Positions 49,812-50,148 of a stretch of DNA of 50,148 nucleotides are shown piece after piece. Under the pieces are notes generated by a model. That model did no database searches and had not been told where the DNA came from. It saw nothing but the letters and a program-made list of their open reading frames with translations. Made by a program: the position numbers and the translations under genes. The DNA comes from Cladosporium sp. IMV 00045 (Eukaryota > Ascomycota > Dothideomycetes > Cladosporiales > Cladosporiaceae). How positions within the stretch are numbered: the stretch's first letter is position 1; each line of letters starts with the position of its first letter. The DNA lies in the NCBI GenBank assembly GCA_001931905.2, contig MSJI02000362.1:1-50148 (forward strand), read 5' to 3'.

Positions 49812-50135
49812 TTAGTCCTCCTCCTCCTCACCCTCCTCACCAACAACGTTGAAGAACTTGAGGCTGTACTCGCCCTTGTTGGTGGCGACGACGCGGAGCC
49901 AGTCACGGAGCTGCTGCTTCTTGAGGAACTTCTTGGTCAGGTACTTGAGGTAGCGACCGGAGAACTCCTGGTGAGCGACGACCTCGATGCGGCCGTCGCC
50001 GAGGTTGGTGACGTTGATGCGCTCGCCGAGGTTGCCGGTGAGGCCGTCGACCTTGATGCGCTGCTGCAGGAAGGTGGTGAAGGCGCTGGCGTCGAAGATG
50101 CGGTCGTTCACGGGCTGGGTGGCGTTGATGATGAA
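49812..50135 (-). CDS. RPL22: 60S ribosomal protein eL22, last exon (partial)
   Basis: Structural protein of the cytosolic large ribosomal subunit. The visible exon encodes about 107 residues, from FIINATQPVNDRIFDASAF to the acidic tail FFNVVGEEGEEEED. KVDGLTGNLGERINV, then SGRYLKYLTKKFLKKQQLRDWLRVVA are the eL22 core. The exon opens after TTGCAACAG, a good acceptor, so the first exon (the basic Lys-rich N-terminus) lies beyond the right edge. Coding use is strongly biased to C/G at third positions, as expected for a ribosomal protein. Note the Glu/Asp-rich C-terminus typical of eL22. Confidence 0.9.
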   Translation of the reverse strand, partial: FIINATQPVNDRIFDASAFTTFLQQRIKVDGLTGNLGERINVTNLGDGRIEVVAHQEFSGRYLKYLTKKFLKKQQLRDWLRVVATNKGEYSLKFFNVVGEEGEEEED

Positions 50136-50148
50136 CTGTTGCAAGATC

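Overview
The window is nuclear DNA of a filamentous ascomycete (Pezizomycotina), most likely a dothideomycete, though the class is a guess. Genes are compact and lie on both strands. Introns are short (about 48-120 bp) with GT-AG ends and CTAAC/CTGAC-type branch sites. Protein families typical of this group are present: a Zn2Cys6 plus fungal-TF-domain regulator, an AA11-like LPMO with a Cys-rich tail, Mic10, Urb2, and a Kex2-processed repeat precursor. I placed 27 protein genes (one cut by the right edge, one doubtful) and one intron-containing tRNA gene.

Left part (0.5-9.2 kb): housekeeping genes. These are the AP-1 sigma adaptin, the glutamate-cysteine ligase regulatory subunit, a small Cys/His protein, Urb2 (60S ribosome biogenesis) and Mic10 (mitochondrial cristae).

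Metabolic block (9.8-23.9 kb): a Zn2Cys6 regulator, a polyol-type zinc dehydrogenase (MDR) divergent from a 2-deoxy-gluconate-dehydrogenase-like SDR, an inositol-2-dehydrogenase-like Gfo/Idh/MocA enzyme, and an aldo-keto reductase divergent from myo-inositol oxygenase. An LPMO and the CENP-S/Mhf1 histone-fold gene are interleaved. Read together, four oxidoreductases, one oxygenase and one regulator could make a clustered route from inositol through glucuronate and hexonates toward gluconate. That is inference from neighbourhood and family.

Gene-poor part (23.9-33.4 kb): a BTB protein with an Ala/Arg/Gly tail; a secreted precursor with eleven RR-Q sites that would release eleven similar peptides of about 30 residues; tRNA-Leu(UAA) with an intron; and a fungal membrane protein. 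Between them are degenerate minisatellite-like arrays.

Right part (33.4-50.1 kb): a golgin-like coiled-coil protein, a small secreted Cys protein, a GH27 alpha-galactosidase, an oxidoreductase-like-domain mitochondrial protein, two unrecognised genes, a ten-copy 88-bp tandem array, a membrane-anchored ubiquitin protease (Ubp16-like), mitochondrial ribosomal protein bL9m, a membrane-anchored aspartyl-protease homologue that appears to lack both catalytic motifs, and the 3' part of 60S eL22.

Most notable are the Kex2-type repeat precursor at 27.5-28.6 kb, the inositol/uronate gene neighbourhood, and a dispersed repeat family (88-bp arrays plus a shared core of about 125 bp at 25.6 and 41.6 kb). 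Exon limits come from reading splice signals and frame; individual coordinates may be off by a base or two.
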